18,050 nucleotides of DNA. Source: a bacterium (lineage in GTDB: Bacteria; UBP18; UBA7526). Positions 5,488 to 11,786 of the stretch are shown piece after piece (position 1 is the stretch's first letter; each line of letters starts with the position of its first letter). The position numbers and the translations under genes are program-made. The stretch is taken from positions 1 to 18,050 of the forward strand of contig JAUXAI010000019.1 of assembly GCA_030619985.1 (NCBI GenBank), read 5' to 3'. The notes under the pieces were generated by a model. The model saw nothing but the letters and a program-made list of their open reading frames with translations. It made no database searches and had not been told where the DNA came from.

Positions 5488-6735
5488 ATGTCTATCAAGA
5501 GCGAGATGATTAGCCTGGCCGAGAGGGCTAAGAGGGCCTCGGAAGAATTGGCCAGGCTTTCTACCCCTGCCAAAAATAGCATCCTGAAGAATATGGCAAG
5601 GGGAATCCTTAAAAGGAAAAAAGAGATTTTAAGGGCAAACGAAAGGGATGTTGAACTTACTAAGAAGAAAGGTCTAAGTAGAGCCTTGATAGATCGCCTC
5701 GCCTTAAAGCCCGCCCGCATTCAAAATATGGCAAAATCCCTAAGAAAGGTTGCCTCCCTTCCCGATCCCGTGGGAAGGATAATAAGAACCACTAGAAGGC
5801 CTAATGGCTTAGTAATAAAGAAGATAAAGGTTCCCATTGGGGTAATCGCTATGATCTATGAGGCCCGGCCAAATGTCACGGTAGAGGCCAGTGGCCTGGC
5901 ATTCAAGAGCGGGAATGCTGTCATTCTAAAGGGAGGAAGCGAAGCCCAGAACTCTAACCTTATTATCACCAAAATCTTGAATGAGACTAAAAGCCTTCCT
6001 AAAAACGCTATTCAACTAATCGGGACCACTTCTCGCCAGGCGGTAAAGGAATTACTGAGACTGGATGACTACATCGATCTCGTCATCCCCCGGGGAGGGG
6101 AGGGTCTCATCCAGATGGTGAGAAGCCAGTCTACTATCCCGGTCATCGCCCATGCTAAGGGACTATGCCATACCTATGTGGACCGGGATGCTAATCTTGA
6201 TATGGCGGAGGAAATAGTCTATAATGCCAAGGTTCAGAGGCCCGGGGTATGCAATGCTCTTGAGACCCTCCTGGTTCATAAAGATATCGCCAAGAGGTTT
6301 CTGCCCCGAATGATCGAGAGATTGGAAGGAGTCGGGGTAGAAGTGAGGGGTTGTCCTAAAAGCAGAAGAATTGTCCTTAGTATCAATAAGGCAGGAGAGA
6401 TCGATTGGCAGACAGAGTACCTAGACTTGATCCTATCCATCAAGATAGTTAATAGTCTGGAGGAGGCTTTAGACCATATCGCAAGGTATGGCTCAAACCA
6501 CTCAGAGGCCATAATCACCAGAGATAAGAAAGCAGCAGAGAGGTTCCTGAAAGCGGTTGATGCCAGTGCGGTCTTTGTCAATGCCTCAACCAGGCTCAAT
6601 GATGGTGGGGAGTTTGGTCTGGGAGCAGAGATTGGGATCTCCACCCAGAAGCTCCATGCGCGAGGTCCCATGGGCCTGGAGGAACTCACCACCTATAAGT
6701 ACTTAGTCTACGGGAAGGGACAGGTTAGAACATAA
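5488..6735 (+). CDS. proA: Gamma-glutamyl phosphate reductase
   Basis: ProA reduces gamma-glutamyl phosphate to glutamate-5-semialdehyde with NADPH, the second step of proline synthesis. The 415-residue protein is of normal length and belongs to the aldehyde-dehydrogenase superfamily. Visible features are IYEARPNVT (123-131), the nucleotide-binding SGNAVILKGGSEA (141-153), PRGGEGLI (201-208), the catalytic cysteine Cys255 in VQRPGVCNALETLL, and the C-terminal FGLGAEIGISTQKLHARGPMG region. It follows proB on the same strand, consistent with a shared operon. The spacer carries repeats rather than an obvious promoter. RPGVCNA is a mild variant of the usual RPSVCNA. Confidence 0.97.
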   Translation: MSIKSEMISLAERAKRASEELARLSTPAKNSILKNMARGILKRKKEILRANERDVELTKKKGLSRALIDRLALKPARIQNMAKSLRKVASLPDPVGRIIRTTRRPNGLVIKKIKVPIGVIAMIYEARPNVTVEASGLAFKSGNAVILKGGSEAQNSNLIITKILNETKSLPKNAIQLIGTTSRQAVKELLRLDDYIDLVIPRGGEGLIQMVRSQSTIPVIAHAKGLCHTYVDRDANLDMAEEIVYNAKVQRPGVCNALETLLVHKDIAKRFLPRMIERLEGVGVEVRGCPKSRRIVLSINKAGEIDWQTEYLDLILSIKIVNSLEEALDHIARYGSNHSEAIITRDKKAAERFLKAVDASAVFVNASTRLNDGGEFGLGAEIGISTQKLHARGPMGLEELTTYKYLVYGKGQVRT

Positions 6736-6878
6736 GGTTTACGGTTGACGGTGTACGGTTAACGGTACACAGTCCCGACGGATGTCGGGACAGGCAAATT
6801 GAATAGTAGCTATTCACCAGCGGGGCAAGTAAAACGCACCGCTCAACGGTAAACGAAATCACCAATATTGGAGATGTT
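6736..6878. repeat. proA-nadD spacer: TTTACGGT words and two perfect palindromes
   Basis: GTTTACGGT, GTTGACGGT and GTTAACGGT words occur at 6734-6765 and 6840-6856. They bracket two perfect inverted repeats: GTCCCGAC-GGAT-GTCGGGAC (6772-6791) and GAATAG-TAG-CTATTC (6801-6815). No ORF is seen. Confidence 0.65.
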
Positions 6879-7472
6879 ATGCGCATTGGGATCATGGGCG
6901 GGACCTTTAACCCCATCCACTACGGCCACCTGGTGACCGCAGAGGTGGTGAGGGATAAGTTCAAGCTGGACAAGGTGATCTTCATTCCCTCCTATCGCAC
7001 TCCCTATAAAGGGAGAAGAGACTTAATCTCTTCCTCTCATCGCTACAAGATGGCAAAATTAGCCATAGAGAATAATGGCTATTTTTCAGTATCCGATATT
7101 GAGATTAAGAGAAGGGGAAAGTCATACACCCGGGATACCATGAAAGAGTTTAAGGAAAAGTTTGGGAAAGAAACGAAACTCTTCTTTATCACCGGAGCGG
7201 ATGCCATCGGCCAGATGCCCAGATGGAAGGGGGCCAAGGAATTACCTCAATTATGTGAGTTCATCGCTGCCTCCCGACCGGGCTTTAAACTAAGAAAACT
7301 ACCCCCGAGATATGAGAGGCATACCCGCTTAATCGAGGTTCCTGCCTTGGCCATCTCATCCACAGATATCAGGAAGCGCCTAAAAAGAGGCGAGACCATA
7401 AAGTATCTTCTCCCAGAGAAGGTTGAGAGATATATCCACCAGCACCGGTTATATTTAAGCCTCGGAATTTAA
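6879..7472 (+). CDS. nadD: Nicotinate-nucleotide adenylyltransferase
   Basis: NadD joins nicotinate mononucleotide and ATP to form deamido-NAD in the NAD pathway. The 197-residue product is of family length and has the nucleotidyltransferase signature GGTFNPIHYGHL (7-18), SYTRDT (82-87), ITGADAIGQMPRWK (104-117) and the second nucleotide-binding motif ISSTDIR (159-165). GGAG (6870-6873) precedes ATG 6879. The obg-proB-proA-nadD order is common in bacteria; the usual follower rsfS is absent here and is replaced by a repeat-filled gap. The His of GHxGH-like signatures (His14, His17) is present. Confidence 0.96.
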   Translation: MRIGIMGGTFNPIHYGHLVTAEVVRDKFKLDKVIFIPSYRTPYKGRRDLISSSHRYKMAKLAIENNGYFSVSDIEIKRRGKSYTRDTMKEFKEKFGKETKLFFITGADAIGQMPRWKGAKELPQLCEFIAASRPGFKLRKLPPRYERHTRLIEVPALAISSTDIRKRLKRGETIKYLLPEKVERYIHQHRLYLSLGI

Positions 7473-7684
7473 ATAAGTGTAACAAAGGAAAAAGGGGAAG
7501 GGGGCTTAATTCCCAATTACCCATTCCTAATGAAATTCTTAATGTCCAATGCCAGAATACCAAAAGATTTTTGGAAATTTAGGATTTTTGGAAATTTAGG
7601 ATTTTTGAATTTATCTGTGATCATCTGCGCTTTAGAATCTGTGCTAATCTGTGAAGATCGCCGAATGAAGTGAGGCATATCTTG
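7473..7684. repeat. nadD downstream gap with 17-bp tandem repeat and palindrome
   Basis: GATTTTTGGAAATTTAG is repeated nearly three times at 7566-7613 (two perfect copies). ATCTGTG-type words follow (7613-7655). GCCGAATGAAGTGAGGC at 7660-7676 is a short palindrome also present at 10966-10982. Its TGAGG (7671-7675) is suitably placed to serve the next ATG. Confidence 0.65.
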
Positions 7685-8839
7685 ATGAAGATCCCCTTAG
7701 TAGACCTGAAGAGTCAGTATGAGGAAATAAAGGATGAAATTCAGGAAGCAATAAATAGAGTCTTAGATAGTAGCGCCTTTATCCTGGGTGAAGAGGTTAC
7801 TAAGTTCGAAGAGGAATTTGCTAAATTCTGCAATACAAAATATGCCATAGGAACCTCCTCCGGAACCTCGGCTCTTCACCTTGCCCTATTATCTTTAGGA
7901 ATAGGGGAAGGGGATGAAGTCATTACCACCCCTTATACCTTCACGGCAACGGTGGAGACCATTATCCACTGTGGGGCGAAACCAGTCTTTATTGATATTA
8001 ATCCCAGAAACTACAATATCGATGTCCAAAAACTCGAAGAATACCTTAAACTCTCGGAGCGAAGCGGAGACCCCGACCCTTCCTCTCCACGCTCGTCGGG
8101 GCGAACTCGGCCAAAGGCCATTGTTCCCATCCACCTCTATGGCCAGTCAGCAGATTTAGACCCTATCCTAAAACTGGCCAAAAAGTATAACCTAAAAGTG
8201 ATCGAAGATGCCTGTCAGGCACACGGAGCAAAGTATAAAGGAAAGAGAGTGGGCTCCACAGGAGATATTGGATGTTTCAGCTTCTATCCCGGAAAGAACC
8301 TGGGAGCCTATGGGGATGGAGGAATGGTGGTCACCAATGACGAAGAGATTGCTGATAAGATTAGATGCTTAAGAGACCATGGGAGAAGGGAGAAGTATGA
8401 ACACCAGATGATAGGGTATAACTACAGATTGGATGCCCTCCAGGCTGCTATTTTGAGAATAAAACTGAAGTATTTGAATGAATGGAACGAAAAGCGAAGA
8501 AAGAATGCCTTAATCTACAACGAGTTATTAAAGGGATTGGATATCATCACTCCTTATGAAGAGGAATATGCAAAGCATGTCTATCACCTCTATGTTGTCA
8601 GAGTAAAGGGAAGAGACAAGGTCTATGAATCTTTGAGGACGAAGGGCATTCTCTGTGGGATTCACTATCCTCTCCCCCTCCATCTCCAGAAGGCCTATCG
8701 ATATCTGGGGTATAAGGAAGGGGATTTCCCAGTTGCAGAAGAATGTACCCGGGAAGTCATCTCCCTTCCCATTTATCCCGAACTAAAGAGAGACCAGATA
8801 GAATACATCGTTAAAACCTTAAAGAAGAAATTAACCTAA
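7685..8839 (+). CDS. DegT/DnrJ/EryC1-family PLP aminotransferase
   Basis: These enzymes transfer an amino group from glutamate to a nucleotide-linked keto-sugar for surface glycans. The 384-residue protein shows [17 protein letters not shown] (56-72), [15 protein letters not shown] (77-91), EDACQAHGA (174-182) and the PLP lysine Lys204 in [17 protein letters not shown] 7685 is preferred to the in-frame GTG at 7670 because homologues begin (M)xIPLVDL. About 20 residues (123-142, [19 protein letters not shown]) interrupt the region between the LEEYL helix and the AIVPIHLYG strand. Their DNA is a palindromic repeat, inserted without breaking the frame. The substrate cannot be told from sequence. 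The gene could belong functionally with the glycan operon at 12173-17798. Confidence 0.92.
   Translation: MKIPLVDLKSQYEEIKDEIQEAINRVLDSSAFILGEEVTKFEEEFAKFCNTKYAIGTSSGTSALHLALLSLGIGEGDEVITTPYTFTATVETIIHCGAKPVFIDINPRNYNIDVQKLEEYLKLSERSGDPDPSSPRSSGRTRPKAIVPIHLYGQSADLDPILKLAKKYNLKVIEDACQAHGAKYKGKRVGSTGDIGCFSFYPGKNLGAYGDGGMVVTNDEEIADKIRCLRDHGRREKYEHQMIGYNYRLDALQAAILRIKLKYLNEWNEKRRKNALIYNELLKGLDIITPYEEEYAKHVYHLYVVRVKGRDKVYESLRTKGILCGIHYPLPLHLQKAYRYLGYKEGDFPVAEECTREVISLPIYPELKRDQIEYIVKTLKKKLT
8051..8110. repeat. Palindromic repeat lying in frame inside the aminotransferase gene
   Basis: Two hairpins lie side by side: TCTC (8052-8055) pairs with GAGA (8067-8070) around GGAGCGAAGCG, and CCCCGAC (8071-8077) pairs perfectly with GTCGGGG (8095-8101). 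The GAGCGAAGCG core is the widespread intergenic palindrome type, also seen in the PBP2 end and the rplU leader. The insert adds about 20 codons with no stop. Confidence 0.65.
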
Positions 8840-8867
8840 GAAGCTCTTGCTAAATAGCAATCTTTAT

Positions 8868-8931
8868 GATATCCTGATTACCCGATATCCTGATTACCCG
8901 ATACCCTGATTACCCGATACCCTGATTAAAG
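8868..8931. repeat. 16-bp tandem repeat, four copies (GATATCCTGATTACCC)
   Basis: Units start at 8868, 8884, 8900 and 8916. The first two are identical, the third differs by one base (GATACC), and the fourth ends AAAG, merging into the AAAGGAG ribosome-binding site of the next gene. A small TTGCT-AAAT-AGCAA hairpin (about 8848-8861) precedes it. Related CCTGATA words occur at 2590-2690. Confidence 0.9.
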
Positions 8932-8940
8932 GAGTCTCTT

Positions 8941-9747
8941 ATGTATGAGGCCTACTGGGGATTGAAAGAGAAGCCCTTTGAGAATACTCCCGACCCCCGC
9001 TTCCTCTATCGCTCCCCAAAGCATGAGGAGGCTTTAACTCGCTTAATCTATGCTATTCAGGAGAGGAAGGGAGGAGCAGTAATGACCGGGGAGTTCGGAA
9101 GCGGGAAGACTGTCATATCCCGGGTTCTTTTGGATGAACTCGATCCCGTGAAGTATAAGCTCATTTACATCACCAATACCCAGATCACAGCCATAGAGTT
9201 CCTGAGGGAGATCGTGCGTCAATTACAGAATGAGACCCCTCCCTTCAGAAAGTCAGACCTCCTCCACATCCTGAACGAGATACTGCAGAGGAATGTGGAT
9301 ATTGGGAAGGATACCGTCATCATCATCGATGAGGCCCAGCTCATCGCCGACCAGAGGATATTCGAGGAACTGAGAATGCTTCTGAACTTCCAGTGGGAGA
9401 AGAGGTTCCTTCTCACCCTCCTCCTTATAGGCCAGCCCGAATTGAGGGAGAAGATAAACCGCATCCCCCAATTCAAGCAGCGGCTCCCCATAAGGTATCA
9501 TCTTACCACCCTGAATGCGGAGGAGACTGGGAAATATATCGCCCATCGCCTGCGAGTAGCGGGGAGGGAAGAGGAGATCTTCGATGCTGAAGCCTTGGAA
9601 CTGATCCACAGGCAGTCCAAGGGCTGTCCCAGGGAGATAAATAATATCTGCGATATGGCACTCTTCATCGGCTTCGGAAAAGAGGTTCCCAGAATCGGGG
9701 AGGAGATCGTTAGAGAGGTAGCCAGCGACCTGGGAGGAAGATGGTAA
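8941..9747 (+). CDS. ExeA/GspA-type AAA ATPase
   Basis: This is a 268-residue AAA ATPase of the ExeA family, whose members couple ATP hydrolysis to secretion or envelope assembly; some sit in PEP-CTERM/exosortase loci (TIGR03015-like, about 269 residues). The sequence opens with the family hallmark MYEAYWGLKEKPFENTPDPR, then Walker A GEFGSGKT (50-57), Walker B VIIIDEAQ (126-133), the sensor segment IGQPEL (163-168) and the sensor-2-like GCPREINN (228-235). It has no peptidoglycan-binding or membrane domain, unlike full-length ExeA/GspA. AAAGGAG precedes the ATG. It is followed after 111 bases by a small membrane protein. Family is clear; the process it serves is not. Confidence 0.88.
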   Translation: MYEAYWGLKEKPFENTPDPRFLYRSPKHEEALTRLIYAIQERKGGAVMTGEFGSGKTVISRVLLDELDPVKYKLIYITNTQITAIEFLREIVRQLQNETPPFRKSDLLHILNEILQRNVDIGKDTVIIIDEAQLIADQRIFEELRMLLNFQWEKRFLLTLLLIGQPELREKINRIPQFKQRLPIRYHLTTLNAEETGKYIAHRLRVAGREEEIFDAEALELIHRQSKGCPREINNICDMALFIGFGKEVPRIGEEIVREVASDLGGRW

Positions 9748-9797
9748 CTGCGGCGACAGAGCCGCTGAGTAAAAAAGTATAAAAGTAAGAAAGTAAT

Positions 9798-9840
9798 TTA
9801 TCCGTGCTAATCCGTAATAAATCAGTGCTAATCCGTGTCT
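9798..9840. repeat. AATCCGTGCT word repeat
   Basis: ATCCGTGCTAATCCGT, AATCAGTGCTAATCCGTG and related words occur just before the next gene. The same words recur at 4190-4212, 10620-10735 and 10845-10880. Confidence 0.6.
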
Positions 9841-9858
9841 AAAAGGAGGTGATTAGAG

Positions 9859-10050
9859 ATGAAAACGCTTTCCATCATTGCTATTGTTGTGGCGGCAGTA
9901 AGTGCTCTTCTGGGGATTATCTCACGAATAATGATTCAGCCCTTCTTCGGTGGTCTCCGGGTTGAGGCCCATGCCTTCCTCCAGTTTTCCAGCGTCTGCC
10001 TACTATTCGCCATTGCCTTAGGAACCCTGAAACTCCTAGAGAAGAAGTAA
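9859..10050 (+). CDS. Small two-helix membrane protein (unknown function)
   Basis: This 63-residue ORF is preceded by AAAGGAGGTGAT (9842-9853), a near-perfect Shine-Dalgarno with suitable spacing to ATG 9859, which strongly supports translation. The product has two hydrophobic helices (about 5-24 and 41-60) separated by a short loop with IQPFFGGLRVEAH, and ends with a basic tail LLEKK, so both termini are probably cytoplasmic. I do not recognise a named family. It follows the ExeA-type ATPase and may be a membrane partner of it, but that is guesswork from position. Base composition matches its neighbours. Confidence 0.7.
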   Translation: MKTLSIIAIVVAAVSALLGIISRIMIQPFFGGLRVEAHAFLQFSSVCLLFAIALGTLKLLEKK

Positions 10051-10200
10051 CTGTAAAAATGCCAGAGCGAGACAAGTAGACAAAGGTTACGGTAACGCCT
10101 GCCCCGATTTTAATCGGGGAAACCCGTATCATTATTTAGAAAACGGAAAAATTCTGATTTCAGATTTCTGATTTCACTACCGCTTTCAGGTTTCCGTCAA

Positions 10201-10266
10201 CCCCGCACCTTTTATATCTAAAATCTTCCTTCTAGGCAGATAGGTGCAGGGCAGAAAGGTGCGGGG
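10201..10266. repeat. CCCCGCACC hairpin repeat, copy A
   Basis: CCCCGCACCTTT (10201-10212) and AAAGGTGCGGGG (10255-10266) are perfectly complementary and enclose 42 bases. GTCAA precedes and TCAAC follows, so the ends are also related. It is a member of the GCGGGG family. Confidence 0.75.
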
Positions 10267-10445
10267 TCAACTGTTTTCCGACTTCAACAAAACGGGCGTC
10301 GCAACCTCAACCGTATTACGTTACCGAAAGACGAAACGAACAGCGCAACCTTTCAACGTATGACGAGAAACGGAAAGGGTTACGTAATCCTAACCGGATT
10401 GCTAACTTCTTGAGGCGAAGTTCCCTATTCTGTAATTGCCGATCC

Positions 10446-10470
10446 GGGGAGCGAGAAATTCTCGCTCCCC
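10446..10470. repeat. Perfect 12-bp-arm inverted repeat
   Basis: GGGGAGCGAGAA (10446-10457) pairs with TTCTCGCTCCCC (10459-10470). GCTTTTGC follows on the + strand, too few T to call a terminator. Confidence 0.75.
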
Positions 10471-10532
10471 GCTTTTGCACATTTGTATCAACGATTGTCT
10501 CTAAAATTGTGCGCATACTAGATTGTTGAAAG

Positions 10533-10566
10533 CACAAATTGATCGACGATCGTCGATTGATTTGTG
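10533..10566. repeat. 34-bp near-perfect palindrome
   Basis: The sequence is symmetric about 10549/10550 with 15 of 17 pairs matching. The inner 16 bases, ATCGACGATCGTCGAT, are an exact palindrome. On the + strand ATTTTTTATTTT follows. It could be a bidirectional terminator-like hairpin or a dimeric-protein operator. Confidence 0.7.
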
Positions 10567-10741
10567 TATTTTTTATTTTGAAGCATCAGAACTTCAATGA
10601 AACCATGGATTTGACCGATTAGACGGATTTCTTTAAAAATATAATCCGTTAAATCCGTGCTACGAAGTGATCCCCTCGGGATAATCCGTGGTTCCAAAGA
10701 TAATCCGTGAAAATCTGCGCAATCTGTGGTTATTATTTTGC

Positions 10742-10770
10742 TTGACAAATGCCTTTTCTTATGATAAACT
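10742..10770 (+). promoter_or_regulatory. Sigma70 promoter upstream of the MerR/toxin-antitoxin unit
   Basis: TTGACA (10742-10747), a 17-base spacer and TAAACT (10765-10770), with TG upstream of the -10. It shares TTGACAAA and ATGATA-ACT with the promoters at 1913 and 17821. It points toward the MerR gene, whose ATG is 230 bases downstream; repeats including a CCCCGCACC hairpin lie between. Confidence 0.7.
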
Positions 10771-10800
10771 TAAAGTAGACTGTTAGTTCTAAGATTCTGG

Positions 10801-10833
10801 AGCATCGGAACTTCAATAGTTACACAGATGGGC
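10801..10833 (+). promoter_or_regulatory. Conserved leader element, copy 1
   Basis: A 28-nt core (10806-10833, CGGAACTTCAATAGTTACA plus nine more bases ending GATGGGC) matches 17890-17917 at 25 of 28 positions. Both copies lie about 36-41 bases after the -10 of a similar promoter. A shorter related copy, AGCATC-R-GAACTTCAAT, is at 10582-10598. Function is unknown. Confidence 0.55.
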
Positions 10834-10883
10834 CAAATTAAATCAGTGCTAATCCGTGTTCCAAATCTGTGCTAATCTGCTTG

Positions 10884-10958
10884 CCCCGCACCTTTTTAGC
10901 ATTCATAAAGGCATTATTTAAGTATTCAAGAAATTCTGAATATTTAAAAGGTGCGGGG
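10884..10958. repeat. CCCCGCACC hairpin repeat, copy B
   Basis: CCCCGCACCTTTT (10884-10896) and AAAAGGTGCGGGG (10946-10958) are perfectly complementary over 13 bp and enclose an AT-rich 49-base interior unrelated to copy A, in the manner of a miniature element with conserved ends. Confidence 0.75.
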
Positions 10959-10999
10959 TGAAATTGCCGAACGGAGTGAGGCTTATCTGGGAGGAGAAT

Positions 11000-11269
11000 A
11001 TGACTCGTGATGAGAGGTTGAAAAAGGGACTATTGAGGGTAGGGGAATTGGCAAAAAGAGCCGGCGTTCTATCCTCCACCATAAGGCACTATACCAATGT
11101 CGGCCTCCTATACCCGGCCTCTACCACTCCGGGTGGCCACCGCCTCTACGAGGAAGAAAAGAGCCTGGCCAGACTGAGGGAGATCAAGAAAATCAATAGC
11201 CAAAGGCCTTCCCTGGCCCAGATCAAGGAGAGGATAGACAGACAGTTCAACTCTGGAGAAAGAAAATGA
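11000..11269 (+). CDS. Short MerR-family transcriptional regulator
   Basis: This 89-residue protein is little more than a MerR winged-helix DNA-binding domain: LRVGELAKRAGVLSSTIRHY (12-31), VGLLYPAST (34-42), TPGGHRLYEEE (43-53) and a helix with LARLREIKKI (56-65), ending in a short QIKERIDRQF helix. No effector or metal-binding domain is present. ATG 11000 is chosen over upstream in-frame GTG because GGGAGGAG (10989-10996) lies directly before it and the extra upstream residues would be coded by repeats. Its stop overlaps the next ATG (ATGA, 11266-11269). Autoregulation of this unit is likely by analogy but not shown. Confidence 0.88.
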   Translation: MTRDERLKKGLLRVGELAKRAGVLSSTIRHYTNVGLLYPASTTPGGHRLYEEEKSLARLREIKKINSQRPSLAQIKERIDRQFNSGERK

Positions 11270-11526
11270 AAAAGAAAAATAAATCAATGTTGTTAAGAGA
11301 AAAAGGATCTGTTTATAAGATAAATAGAAATACAATTACCATTCCAGTAATTGAAAAAATTGTTGAAAAAGTTGTTAACAAGAAACTTCAGGAATTACTG
11401 AAAGATCCTGATTATGGTTTAAAATTGCGCAAGAAGTTCAAAGATAAATTAAATGCTATTATGAAACAGAAAAAAAAGATAATTCCTGAGGAAAAGATAC
11501 TAAAAAAGTATAGAGTCGAATTGTAG
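11266..11526 (+). CDS. Putative antitoxin of a type II toxin-antitoxin pair
   Basis: This 86-residue, very Lys-rich ORF precedes a RelE-type toxin by a one-base overlap (stop TAG 11524-11526, next start GTG 11526), the standard antitoxin-toxin order. I see no clear DNA-binding motif. The middle (VIEKIVEKVVNKKLQELLKD) predicts an amphipathic helix, and the C-terminal IIPEEKILKKYRVEL resembles the toxin-wrapping tails of RelB-like antitoxins. The gene is much richer in A+T than its neighbours, as is the toxin, which suggests acquisition. The call rests mainly on context. Confidence 0.65.
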   Translation: MKKKNKSMLLREKGSVYKINRNTITIPVIEKIVEKVVNKKLQELLKDPDYGLKLRKKFKDKLNAIMKQKKKIIPEEKILKKYRVEL

Positions 11527-11786
11527 TGTACAAGGTTAGATATCACTCAGAGGCAGACAAGGATTTAGAAAAGTTAGATGAGCTAATAAGAAAGAGAATC
11601 ATTGCGAAGGTACATTGGTTAGCAAAGAATGTTGAAAAACTGAGGCCTGAGATGCTTGGCGGTGGATATAAAGGACTATACAAATTAAGAATCGGTGACT
11701 GGCGAGTAATATATGAGATAAGGTATTCGCAAAAATTATTGGTTGTTTATACCGTTGGTCATGGAAAAGAAATTTATAGAAAATGA
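11526..11786 (+). CDS. RelE/ParE-superfamily toxin
   Basis: The 86-residue protein fits the RelE/ParE fold: N-terminal YKVRYHSEADKDLEKLD (2-18), helix to about 36, then the beta core GLYKLRIGDWRVIYEI (50-65) and the end VVYTVGHGKEIYRK (73-86). RelE toxins cut mRNA in the ribosomal A site, while ParE members poison gyrase. The GDWRVIYEI strand and GHxKEIY end favour the RelE side. Residue 80 is Gly where most relatives have Arg (GHRKEIY), which could weaken the nuclease. It starts with GTG overlapping the antitoxin stop, so it is translationally coupled. The A+T richness matches the antitoxin. Confidence 0.83.
   Translation: MYKVRYHSEADKDLEKLDELIRKRIIAKVHWLAKNVEKLRPEMLGGGYKGLYKLRIGDWRVIYEIRYSQKLLVVYTVGHGKEIYRK

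Larger units (their letters stand above)
10051..10741. other. Non-coding repeat field, 5' part
   Basis: No convincing gene or RNA is visible. In order it holds CCCCGAT-TTTA-ATCGGGG (10102-10119), TTCTGATTTCAGATTTCTGATTTC words (10151-10176), a CCCCGCACC hairpin (10201-10266), ACGAAACG-type words and the second 40-nt repeat copy (10345-10384), AACTTC-TTGAGGC-GAAGTT (about 10400-10420), a 12-bp-arm hairpin (10446-10470), a 34-bp near-palindrome (10533-10566), and AATCCGTG/ATCTGTGG words (10620-10735). Antisense reading frames here are short and have no family features. Confidence 0.6.

Noticed and set aside
7670-7684. Upstream GTG start for the aminotransferase
   Set aside because: It would add MRHIL coded by the 17-nt palindrome; homologues begin at the MKIPLVDL position and the palindrome better serves as ribosome-binding sequence.
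8840-8865. Intrinsic terminator after the aminotransferase (TTGCT-AAAT-AGCAA)
   Set aside because: The stem is five A/T-rich pairs and only three T follow, too weak to call.
8868-8931. Possible CRISPR array
   Set aside because: The 16-base units are directly head to tail with no spacers, and no cas genes are present.
10316-10748. Antisense reading frames in the large gene-free region
   Set aside because: They run through repeat words and hairpins, give low-complexity basic peptides and have no recognisable domain.
10051-10999. tRNA or other structured RNA gene in the large gap
   Set aside because: I found no T-loop GGTTCGAATCC-like motif with acceptor pairing; hairpins there are repeat palindromes.
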